From positions 10,615,341 through 10,679,340 of the forward strand of contig CM029369.1 in NCBI GenBank assembly GCA_017165825.1: 64,000 nucleotides of DNA, written 5' to 3'. The notes under the pieces were generated by a model. The model had not been told where the DNA came from. It made no database searches and saw only the letters and a program-made list of their open reading frames with translations. How positions within the stretch are numbered: the stretch's first letter is position 1; every line of letters begins with the position of its first letter. Positions 51,101 through 60,104 of the stretch are shown here, in pieces. The DNA is from Hepsetus odoe (Eukaryota > Chordata > Actinopteri > Characiformes > Hepsetidae). The position numbers were made by a program, and so were the translations under genes.

Positions 51101-52616
51101 CTGATGCTGGTTTGAAGGCAAAAGGTAGTAACACCAAATATTGATTTGATTTAGATTTTTCTTTTGTTCGCCCACTTTGCATTTTTTAAATTGATAAAAA
51201 TAAACAATCGGTATTTATATTTCTGAAAGCATTCTGTTTACAGCATTTTTTCACATCTGCCTAAAACTTTTGCACAGTACTGTATATCCTTATTTTTAGA
51301 TTTAGATAAAATCAAACACTTTTTAAAGCAACCAGGCTTCGCATTAACTTGTCCCCTTACTGTTTTAGGTTCAGATATATGAGTTGGAAGAGCACAAGAT
51401 TGAAACCTGGAGAGGTAATTGTGTAGTTCAGTTTAATTCTGACTAAGCTTTTTTTTTTTTTTTTTTACTTCTTATTTGTCTTCTCTTCTGCTCCAGAGGT
51501 CTACCTTCAGTATTCCATCACCTCTCTAATCAGCATCACCCCTGAATCCAGGTAAAACTAGGACCATCGCAACAGTTTTCTTTCTTTTTCTGCAGCGCCC
51601 CAGAGTGACAGAGAGTTGTGTTTTCCATTGTCAGCCTCTTTGATGCCATTTACTCTTTATTGAAGAACAAGATTCACAGGCTACCGGTCATAGATCCAGA
51701 ATCAGGGAATGTTCTGCACATTTTGACACACAAACGCATCCTGAAATTCCTTCACATTTTTGTGAGAATTTTCTTAGAAATATTTATATCTACCTTTGAA
51801 TAAATCACTCACTTACTGTAGATTTCTGAAACATCATTTCTTTTTCACATTTTCATTTCCCAGGGATCCATGGTCCCAAAGCCAAGGTTCTTGCAGAAAA
51901 GAATTGAGGAGGCTGAAATTGGAACTTTCAAACAGATCGCCACGGTCCAGGAGACGGCCACAGTTTACGATGCATTATCAATATTTGTCGAGAGACGAGT
52001 ATCAGCCCTGCCCGTTGTTAATGAGCAAGGTATCTTCTGTGTGGTAGATGTCATAAGCAAGACACTGGAGATTGTATTCATGTTCTAACACGTGAATAAT
52101 ATGTTTCTGAAATGTGTGGTGTCTCCAGGGAAGGTACTGGCGCTCTACTCCAGGTTTGATGTCATTGTAAGTAGCTCTACAGTTTTCATGCTGGAATAGT
52201 TTGGCCCACCAAACTTCAAAAAAAAAAAAAGAAGCTTAAAATACATGTTGATTGACTGTAGAACCTGGCTGCTCAGAAAAATTACAATAACCTCAACATG
52301 ACGATGCGAGAGGCAATCGAGGGCCGTTCATGCAGCTTTGAGGGAGTCCTGAAGTGTTACCCACACGAGACCCTGGAGACCATCATTGATCGCATAGCAG
52401 AAGCAGAGGTAAGCCAAAATGTATAACAATAACGAAATGGTATATACGTGTCACTGCTGCATCACCCGATCACATAATTAAATTCCCACTCTCATCTAGG
52501 TTCATCGTCTCGTTTTAGTGGACAATGAGGATAAAGTAAAGGGAATTGTCTCACTGTCTGACTTGCTGCAAGCTTTGGTCCTGACTCCAGCAGGTATTGA
52601 TGCACTTTTCTCTTAA
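48179..52616 (+). CDS. prkag3: AMPK gamma-3 subunit, complete (short form)
   Basis: Exons: 48179-48196, 48566-48608, 49057-49169, 50039-50120, 50645-50703, 51369-51414, 51497-51551, 51635-51761, 51864-52029, 52129-52166, 52262-52408, 52500-52616. They sum to 1011 nt, 336 residues. The protein is the regulatory, nucleotide-sensing subunit of AMP-activated protein kinase, with four CBS repeats forming two Bateman domains. Key AMP/ATP-site residues are present: Arg72 in ANGVRAAPLWD, His153-Arg154 in NKIHRLPV, His300-Arg301 in EVHRLVLVD and Asp319 in SLSD. The gamma-3 assignment rests on NVLHILTHKR, FLHIFGS, RVSALPVVNE and the C-terminal TPAGIDAL, plus the neighbour ttll4 (TTLL4 and PRKAG3 are close in human). 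The start is inferred: a six-codon first exon in frame with exon 2. Mammalian gamma-3 has a much longer N-terminus, absent here. Confidence 0.93.
48699..48950 (+). mobile_element. family B SINE in prkag3 intron 2
   Basis: Plus-strand copy with the clearest layout of the family: head GCCAGCGGTTGCCTAGTTGG, B box GGGTTCGATTCCC near 48752, body GTTGCCCTGAGGTACGCTTG, and tail CACAATGACAAGAATAGTCA. It begins about 90 bases after the exon ending at 48608. Confidence 0.85.
50734..51285 (-). mobile_element. Tc1/mariner deletion derivative with transposase C-terminus, in prkag3 intron
   Basis: Inverted termini TACAGTATTGTGCAAAAG and CTTTTGCACAGTACTGTA flank about 510 bases. On the minus strand 51060-50875 encodes the end of a Tc1-type transposase: YMKRQKDVRKPTSTEDLW, LQDVWNNLPAEFLQ, ASVPRRMDAVLRAKGGHTKY, stop. 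The catalytic N-terminal two-thirds is missing, so it cannot move itself. Confidence 0.88.
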
Positions 52617-53990
52617 CATCTGTGGAGAAGTGCTCTCTCCACCACCTTCCGACAGCCCTCTCTTCTTTCAGGTAGGCAGCTTGCCTTCCCCCATAGCTGC
52701 CTGTAGTTTCAGCCTGCTGGCCAACCACTAGAGGTGAAAAGTCACATTTGCTGCTGCTTGTCTGCCATGCCGCTATGCATCACTCCAAGGCATGTGGCTA
52801 TCGGGCCCGAGGTCGGCTTTGGATCTCATTCTGGCACTTTGCTGGATTCTGATTCTGATTTCATCAACTGGGAGCATTTGGGGTGATCAGGGATCTCTGC
52901 TGGGATTTTTGTTTGACTGACTCATTGCTATTTCTACTTCTATAAAACCAGCTATTTGTTTTGTATAAAAATTATTTTATGTCAGAGACCACTTTGCTGG
53001 ACAAGGTTACTCTGCGCTGCTGCTACTGATGCCCTTCTAGGTTAATAATATCCTAGATCAACGCTCTTTATACTAAACTACTTCAAAAATACAGATTCTG
53101 GACCGCATGAGGTATGCTCCTCTTTGAATTTCTTCATACTGCACACAAGAGGCTTTCAGGAGCATATGCTAGATTAATGGCATAACAAAATCTAAATGAA
53201 TGCACGACTATTCAGCATTAGGCTGATTTAATTCTCCAGTGTAATTTGTTTTTGTGCAATTCTATTTTCCAGAGATTTCCTCCAAAGCAGACTAAGACCA
53301 TTAAGGAAAATATGCATTGGATGGTGGATGAAGATTTAAACTGTATTGGAAAAATGCAACCTAAATAGCTGGAACCTTTTTTTGAATATTGATTATAATT
53401 ATCTGTAGATAAAATGTACAGGGTATTTGTACAAGGAAAATGCTGCTGATGCATCACCGTTTGCTAACTGTCTACCCCACTATTTACCTGTAAATATTTT
53501 GAGTGCAATATTAGATTATAGGTGTCTGAAATGTTTTAGATCATAGATCATACTTTATTGGTATAATGACCAATGTACATGTGATTTAGAAATATAGGTA
53601 GTATGTAAAATAATTATTCTCAGAAAAAAGGAAATCTAATCTGAAGATTTAATTTTCATCACTGTTGACTTTAGGCCTCACTTTTATTTTATTCTGGCCA
53701 GAAGGGGTTTTCAGTGATCATTTTAGTGTCTACTTCAGACTGTTGGTCAATAGTCGCAGAGTTAGTTGTTGAAATATGTCAAGATATGACTTGGTTTACT
53801 TGATAAAAGAAAAGAAATGGCGTGCCTTTACTTCTTATTCTGCCTGTAAGAGCTAATGAGCAGGGTGCCATTTTTATAAGTGGCATTAAGGGACGCCTGT
53901 GATTGTAAACGTTTTTTTAATTATTTTAACATTCTGTCAAATTACTTGTTGTGTTCATACTTACTATTAAAGATAAGTGGAAAATGGGTC
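52617..53990 (+). other. prkag3 3' UTR and flank
   Basis: No further coding exon is seen. The first plausible poly(A) hexamer is ATTAAA at 53966-53971, which would give a 3' UTR of about 1.35 kb. Confidence 0.5.
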
Positions 53991-53992
53991 AA

Positions 53993-54165
53993 AATTCAAT
54001 TCAATTCAATTCAATTTATTCTTGTATAGCGCCTTTTACAACAAAGTTGCCCCAAGGCACTTTACATTGATGGTCGATGATGGAACAGGTTACAGTAATA
54101 GATGTTTAAGATGTTTAAGCCGGACGACTACGGAGGAGAGGAAAATGTCATGAAATTTTCATAAG
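53993..54165. repeat. teleost CAATT-type dispersed repeat
   Basis: Begins with (ATTCA)n, then ATTTATTCTTGTATAGCGCC and TTGCCCCAAGGCACTTTACA, a very common fish interspersed motif. Exact family not assigned. Confidence 0.6.
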
Positions 54166-54431
54166 ATGCTTTTTCTTTTACAGCAGACATGTTGGAACGA
54201 ACCATTAAGAACCAGTTGGTGTAACAGTAAATACAAAAAATACATATTTGTGCTACTGAAAACCATGAATGCAAATATTTTTATTCAAAGTTTCACACCC
54301 TACTTGTCACCAAACCCAATTCAACAAGGCTAATTAGGTTCTCGCTGTAATAGAGTAGATCAAATTTATAGAAATACGGACAACAGGGGAAAAACCTATT
54401 GTGTCAAAAATGAGCACGGATGCCAAACAGT

Positions 54432-54666
54432 CAGTCATTTTCTGCCACTTGTCCCAAGTGGGGTCGCGCCGGAGTCCATCCCAGCTCACACAGGATGAGG
54501 ACCGGGGACACACCCTGGACAGGTCGCCAGCCCATCGCAGGGAGGAGCATGGCGGGGACGGCACCTTGCTCAAGGGTACCTCAGGGCAGCCTATTGGGAA
54601 GGGGTTCAAACCCCCGATCCTCCAATCATGCGGCCAACAGCCTAACCACTAGGCCACCGCTGCCCT
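54432..54666 (-). mobile_element. tRNA-derived SINE, family A copy
   Basis: Minus-strand copy with GCCACTTGTCCCAAGTGGGG at the low end and GGCCACCGCTGCCC at the high end. The 14-base duplication GGATGCCAAACAGT is at 54418-54431 and 54667-54680. It is slightly more diverged than the copies at 2267 and 30866 and lacks the CATCCATC start. Confidence 0.88.
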
Positions 54667-54808
54667 GGATGCCAAACAGTGTGCTTTAATCGCTGGCAGA
54701 ATCTTTACTGTATGTATTTGTGGGAATATCTTCACAGTAGTTGCCTTCAGGAAACTAATATAAAAACTGCATTTCAACATAGTATTTTATTTTTCTCCTC
54801 GAGTATTT

Positions 54809-54897
54809 GTCCTCGCCCTGTGTGCGCTGGGTTGGAAACCAGCACTCCCCCGTGACCCCGTTTGGGACAAGCGGTAGATAATGGATAATAATGGATT
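54809..54897 (+). mobile_element. family A SINE tail fragment
   Basis: Only the 3' part is present, on the plus strand: CCTCGCCCTGTGTGCGCTGG through GACAAGCGGTAGATAATGG. It is a 5'-truncated insertion 140 bases from the copy at 54432-54666, in the opposite orientation. Confidence 0.75.
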
Positions 54898-55385
54898 TTA
54901 TTTTTCTCAAAAGGTGTAAAATCTAAATCAAATCTGAAACTGATGAATGATTATCTGAACTTAAACAGTTCTCTCAACATATGGTTAATGTGAACTTTGA
55001 TTATATAACAAGGCATTTGGAAAAACACTGTTTCTTGACCTTAACCTCCTTAGCCCATATCCTCCTCTTCTTCATCCTCAAACTCTCCATCTTCCTCAGC
55101 TGTGGCATCCTGGTACTGCTGGTACTCAGATACCAGGTCATTCATGTTACTCTCGGCCTCAGAGAAATCCATCCATGCCCTCACCCGTGTACCAGTGAAG
55201 GGAAGCTTTGCGCCCGAACATGGCTGTGAATTGCTCAGCGATTCGTTTGAACAACTCCTGGAAGGCGGTGCTGTTTCTGATAAATGTAGCCACCATCTTT
55301 AGCTCTTTAGGTGGAAGGTCACAAACTGATTTTGATGTATTTAGGGATTTATTCCACAAAGTAACTGCTGTTCTTATTCTGAAAG

Positions 55386-55643
55386 TGAAAGTGACTATTC
55401 TTGTCATTGTGAAACTGCACAGCACAGCACACACAGTGAAACACAACAAAATTACACCTCTGCATTTTGCCCATACACTCACACAGGTGCAGCAGGGGGC
55501 AACTATTGAAAGCGTCTGGGGAGCAGTGACAGGGACGGTACCCTGCTCAAGGGTACCTCAGGGCAACCTGCTGGTCTGGGATTCTGCCCATGACCTTCTG
55601 ATCCTGGGGCCAACTCCCTAACCCCTAGGCCACCACTGCCCCT
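55386..55643 (-). mobile_element. family B SINE inside the tubulin pseudogene
   Basis: It interrupts the pseudogene between the codons for LNV and QNKNSS. The low end has GTGACTATTCTTGTCATTGT, the body GGGACGGTACCCTGCTCAAG, and the high end CCTAGGCCACCACTGCCCC. It must have inserted after the tubulin retrocopy. Confidence 0.85.
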
Positions 55644-56203
55644 ATTAAGCACATTAAGCATCTGTTTATCTACTTCTTTCATGGTCATTCTGCCACGAAA
55701 CACTGCTGATACTGTCAGCTGTCGTGGGTCACAAGCAGCCATTATGTTTTTTGCAACAAACATCTGCTGAGTAAGCTCAGGCAGTGTGAGGGCACGGTAC
55801 TGCTGGCTGCCACGACTGGTGAGAGGGACAAATCCTGGCATGAAAAAATGTAACCTAGGGAAAGGAAACATGTTGACTGCCAGCTTGCAAAGATCAGCAT
55901 TTAGTTGCCCTGGGAAATGCAAGCAGTTTGTCACACCACTCATGGTAGCAGGAACTGAGTGGGTAAGATCACCGTAAGTTGGGGTGGTGAGCTTCAAAGT
56001 GCGGAAGCAAATGTCATACAGTGCTGCGTTGTTGATACAAAAGGTATCATCTGTGTTCTCAACAAGCTGATGTACAGACAGGGTAGCACTATATGGCTCT
56101 ACTACAGTGTCTGACACATTAGGGGAAGGAACTACACTAAAGGTGTTCATAATTCTGTCGGGATATTCTTCATGAATTTTGCTAATCAGCAGAGTTCCCA
56201 TAC

Positions 56204-56400
56204 ATTTACATTTACATTTGCGGCATTTAGCAGACGCTCTTATCCAGAGCGACTTCCATGTCCTAATTACAGGGACAGTCCTCCTGGAGCAACTCGGGGT
56301 TAAGGGTCTTGCTCAGGGACCCAGTGGTGCTCGTGCCAGAGGTGGGACCTCTTGAGCTATAGGTCCATAGACAAGTATCCTACCACTAGATCACCACCAC
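56204..56400 (-). mobile_element. V-SINE-like element inside the tubulin pseudogene
   Basis: The central block GGGTCCCTGAGCAAGACCC and the LINE-like tail CGCTCTGGATAAGAGCGTCT (minus-strand reading) mark the vertebrate V-SINE type. The tRNA-like head at the high-coordinate end is degenerate. The 7-base duplication CCCATAC at 56197-56203 and 56401-56407 splits the tubulin codons for GSGMG from TLLIS. Confidence 0.85.
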
Positions 56401-56805
56401 CCCATACCAGATCCAGTGCCCCCATCCAGGGAGTGAGTGAGCTGAAATCCTTGCAAACAGTCAGTTGCAAACGACTTTTTTGTCATTATTTGCAAATCTA
56501 GCAAACATGATTTAGAGTTTTGTGCAGAGCTGAATCAGGTTGCATTAGTTAAGTGGCATGTTAGCTCATTACTAGTGATTACTTGATTTTGAAATAATCT
56601 AACTTATACTGAATTAGCTGGCTACATCATTTGTATGCAAAAAAAGATATTTTTTGTGTGCATCATGGCAGACAGACTACTTGGGTCATTCCTGGAGTTA
56701 AGCTTTACACAACAGCAGCATACTATGTGGCCTTGGTGAAAAGAGAAAACTACACACAACTCCTAGAGTAATTTTTTACTTTTAACAGTGAAAACCCCTA
56801 TCAGT

Positions 56806-57014
56806 GGGGTGGCGGTGGTCCAGTAGTAGGATACTTGCCTATGGACTTATGGCTTAAGAGGTCCCAGGTTCGAATCCCACCTCTGGCACTACCACCACTG
56901 GGTCCCTGAGCAAGACCCTTAACCCTGAGTTGCTCCAGGGGGGACTGTCCCTGTAATTAGGACATGGAAGTCGCTCTGGATAAGAGTGTCTGCTAAATGC
57001 CGTAAATGTAAACG
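56806..57014 (+). mobile_element. V-SINE-like element, plus strand
   Basis: Head GGTGGCGGTGGTCCAGTAGT, B box GGTTCGAATCCC near 56869, central GGGTCCCTGAGCAAGACCC, tail GTCGCTCTGGATAAGAGTGT and a CATTTA-type end. Target duplication TATCAGT at 56799-56805 and 57015-57021. It is the better preserved of the two copies. Confidence 0.88.
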
Positions 57015-57196
57015 TATCAGTAATAACTAACTATCTAGATCTTTCATCCAACCTTGGAGTTTCCCAATCATTAAAAAAAAAATTATAAAAAAATTATCTC
57101 TCTCTATATATATATATATAAAATACATATTTTTTTCTGGGTTTGTCATCATTTTACTGCCATTTTTTAAATGCTGATATTGATGATTAATAGTGG

Positions 57197-57395
57197 TTAG
57201 GGACTAAGCTTCATGATCAGACGTTCATGGATTTGAGTCCCAGACCAGTAGGTTACTCTGGGCGATGGAGGTAAGGCCAACCCCTGATCCACGGTGTGTG
57301 TGTGGGTGTAATGGGTAAAATGTTGAGAAGTATTTTGTTGTGGTTCACTGGGTGACGTAGTGTGTTCACAATGCCAAAGAGTGACACATTCAGTC
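57197..57395 (+). mobile_element. degenerate family B SINE
   Basis: GTGGTTAGGGACTAAGC, then GGATTTGAGTCCCAGACCAG and CCAGTAGGTTACTCTGGGCG, ending near GTTCACAATGCCAAAGAGTG. Strongly diverged from the intact copy at 48699. Confidence 0.6.
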
Positions 57396-57409
57396 ATCAG
57401 GTCAGAAAA

Positions 57410-58102
57410 CATGAATGTTCAAAGGAGTGAAAGTAAGTAGGACAAAGACAGAATAATTGAGTGTGAATGAAAGGGAGGAAAGTGGAGTGGTTAGGATGCA
57501 GGGATTAGAGGTGACAAAGGTGGAGGAGTTTAAATACTTGGGAATCAACAGTTTAGAGTAACAGCGAGTGTGGAAGAGAGTGCAGGATGGGTGGAATGGG
57601 TGGAGATGAATGGCAGGAGTGACCTGTGACAAACGGGTACCAGCAAGAGTGAAGGGACTGGTTAACCGGACAGTAGTGAGACCAGCTATATTGTATGGGT
57701 TGGAGACGGTGGCACTGAAGAAAAGACAGGAGGCGGCGCTGGAGGTGTCAGAGTTAAAGATGCTGAGATTTTGTTGGGTGTGACGAGGATGGATGGGATT
57801 AGTAATGAGTATATTAGAGGGACAGCTCAGGTTAGATGTTTTGGAGACAAAGTTAGAGATACAAGGTTGCATTGGTTTGGACATGTCCAGAGGAGAGACA
57901 AGGATTATACTGGAAAAACGAGGTTGAAAATGGAGCTGCCAGGAAAGAGGAAAAGAGGAAGACCAAAGAAAAGGTTTGGTGTGGTGAGAGAGGACATGCA
58001 GGCAGTTGGTCTGAATGAGGAAGATGCAGAGGACAGGAAGAAATGGAGACAGTTGATTCGCTGTGGTGACCCCTAATTGAAGCAGCCAAAGGAAGAAGAC
58101 TG
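57410..58102 (+). mobile_element. RTE-clade LINE, 3' fragment of reverse transcriptase
   Basis: The last third of a non-LTR reverse transcriptase: EEFKYLGI, VVRPAILYGLETV, then RDTRLHWFGHVQRRDKDYTG, GKRKRGRPKKRF and RKKWRQLIRCGDP, ending at the GTGACCCCTAATTGAAGCAG-type 3' end. Stops (for example after INSLE) and frame changes kill it. The intact-looking 101-residue frame at 57771-58076 is only the C-terminus. Confidence 0.85.
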
Positions 58103-58605
58103 GATGTGTCCCAGACTGTATGCTTTAAAGAATGTGTAAAAAACGGTACACAACCATAAGCCACATGTATACTCTAAAGAAATATGTAAAGTATAGACGT
58201 GTGTGATTTTTAGATGCAGTTTGTCAAAATTGTCCTATATAAATAAATATAAATATATAAAATGAGGACGTAGTTTCAACTGAAGTTAATGCACAAGAAC
58301 CAGAATATAAATTAACTTGCATGTAGGAATGTGGTCAGCCTGCTTTAAAGGATCATTGGCCTGCATATCAGAAAGATGTAAGATAAGAAATGTAATCTGA
58401 TTGTGTATCATTTTGAAATATTGAGGAAATGGCACTAAGCTGTGTGTACATACACTAAGTGTGTATACACGCTGTTTGTTTGTATATTGGTAAGTATCCC
58501 TGCCTGTCATGCGGGACACTGCGTTTCGACTCCCAGACAGGGAGGAGCGTTAATTTTTGTACAATTTTCAGATGTGTAAATATATCTGTTTGTTTGTGTT
58601 TAGAT

Positions 58606-58608
<3 letters not shown>

Positions 58609-58659
<51 letters not shown>

Positions 58660-58686
58660 TTATGTGTGTGTGTGTGTGTGTGTGTT
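58609..58686. repeat. (TA)n then (TG)n microsatellite
   Basis: About 23 TA units followed by 11 TG units. Likely polymorphic. Confidence 0.95.
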
Positions 58687-60104
58687 TCACATGTTTTAAG
58701 GCAATGTGTTATGATCATGTTAATCTGAAATTTGATGCGTTCCAAAATTCAGTTCAGAATCCCTCAGCCCAGTCAGTAATAAATGCCTTGTTCGTTTTTA
58801 AATAATGTGGAAAAACATCTTAGGATAAAATATGTATTTAAACTAACCCACAATAAAACAGTGCATAGGAACAAAGTTCAGCGCATCAGGTGCTCTGGTC
58901 TGCATATTTACCAGGGGTGTATTTGCTCACCTACCAGTTTCACACATCCTGGTCTCACTCAGTAAATACCGTCCCCACGTGAGGAATGCTCAGTCACTTA
59001 AACATTATGAATACACCTTGAAATGAACCTACTATTTCTATCGCTGTCATGATGAATATTTGCAGCAACGATTAAAGATGCATTATTGTTTGTTAACTGG
59101 CCACTGTAGGAATTTGTGTAGTTTCAGTCAAACTTTTATCTGATTTTCAGTGACATCATGCCTGTACAGACCCATTAGTGTAAACACAACAGATCACAGT
59201 GACTTGGTCTAAAGCCGGGTCTAAAGCCGGGTGTAAAGCCATATGTGAAGCGCTTTTATGGCCTCAGTAATAGAAATGCACACATTCTTACACAGGATCA
59301 TTCAAGAAATTATTAATAGATTCACCTTCCCATTGAAAAGTACATTTGTTGTTGATTGTTGTTTTTCTTAGCTCAGATTTCTCTTCATTCTTGTACAAAT
59401 CTTTTGCCTTTAATTAAAGATTTCCAGGAAGGGGAACGTTGACGAGTTCTATGTATTTTTTTGTAATTGCAGAAATTTTGGGGCAGCAGTGGTTAGGGAG
59501 TTAGGGACTCTGTCCCAGGATTAGATGATCATGGGTTTGAATCCCTGAGGTACCCTTGAGTAAGGTAGCGTCCCCATCACTGCTCCATGGGCAGTTTAAA
59601 TAGCTGCCTCCTGCTGCATGGTGTGTATGGGTGAAAAGCAGAGGTTGAATTTCGTTGTGGCTCACTGTGTGCTGTGCTTCACAATGACAAAAGTTTTCAC
59701 TTTTTTTTTATTTTAAAATGATTATTTATTTCTGCAATTCATTTGTATGTATTCAACTTACACCGCTGTTACTGAAACTGTATATTTTGTTAATAAAATA
59801 AGGTGATATTTTATTGATACTGATACTGATACTGTTTTTTTATGAATGTTATCTCAAGTGTGTCCACTTCTGCATCAGGTGGCAGGCAATGCACCTAAAC
59901 TGTTACAAATATGCAGCTGCCATTGTGCCCTTGTTTATTCTTTTGCCACAGAAAGTCAAATATACAGGAGTGGGAGGGTGTCTCAGTTCCTCTGCTTTGC
60001 CTGTACTGAAGAAGTGTCAAGTGATACAGTCATGAATGCTGCTGGAAAGGCATCTAATTGACTGTAACAGGCAGCTTTCATTAGTATTTTAATTCGCTGA
60101 GAAC
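58687..60104. other. intergenic gap before the ferlin gene
   Basis: One SINE at 59476-59704; otherwise AT-rich sequence with no recognisable exon. A short tandem triplet of GTCTAAAGCCGG-like units lies at about 59208-59240. The ferlin promoter is probably in the last few hundred bases, but no clear element is visible. Confidence 0.55.
59476..59704 (+). mobile_element. family B SINE, plus strand
   Basis: GGGGCAGCAGTGGTTAGGGA head, GGGTTTGAATCCC B-box-like motif near 59532, CCTGAGGTACCCTTGAGTAA body, and CACAATGACAAAAGTTTTCA tail followed by a T run. Confidence 0.8.

Larger units (their letters stand above)
55050..56462 (-). pseudogene. beta-tubulin processed pseudogene, broken by two SINEs
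   Basis: Read on the minus strand it starts at DCLQGFQLTHS (about residue 128 of beta-tubulin), continues through TGSGMG, TLLISKIHEEYPDRIMNTFS, VHQLVENTDDTF, FPRLHFFMPGFVPL and RGRMTMKEVDKQMLNV, and ends with the acidic tail EEEEDMG and stop at 55050. There are no introns, so it is a retrocopy, 5'-truncated. It is dead: an in-frame stop after SSYFVE, frameshifts before SVCDLPP and after GEGMD, a short deletion in the segment encoding AACDPRHGRYLTV, and SINE insertions at 55386-55643 and 56204-56400. A substitution changes GGGTGSGMG to DGGTGSGMG. Confidence 0.93.

Noticed and set aside
55208..55621. 137-residue plus-strand open frame
   Set aside because: Antisense of the tubulin pseudogene plus the inserted SINE.
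56806..56895. tRNA-like sequence with a clear B box
   Set aside because: It is the head of a V-SINE-like element; no intact tRNA cloverleaf, and the same heads recur in the family A and B SINEs.
57402..57884. 160-residue minus-strand open frame
   Set aside because: Antisense of the RTE reverse-transcriptase fragment.
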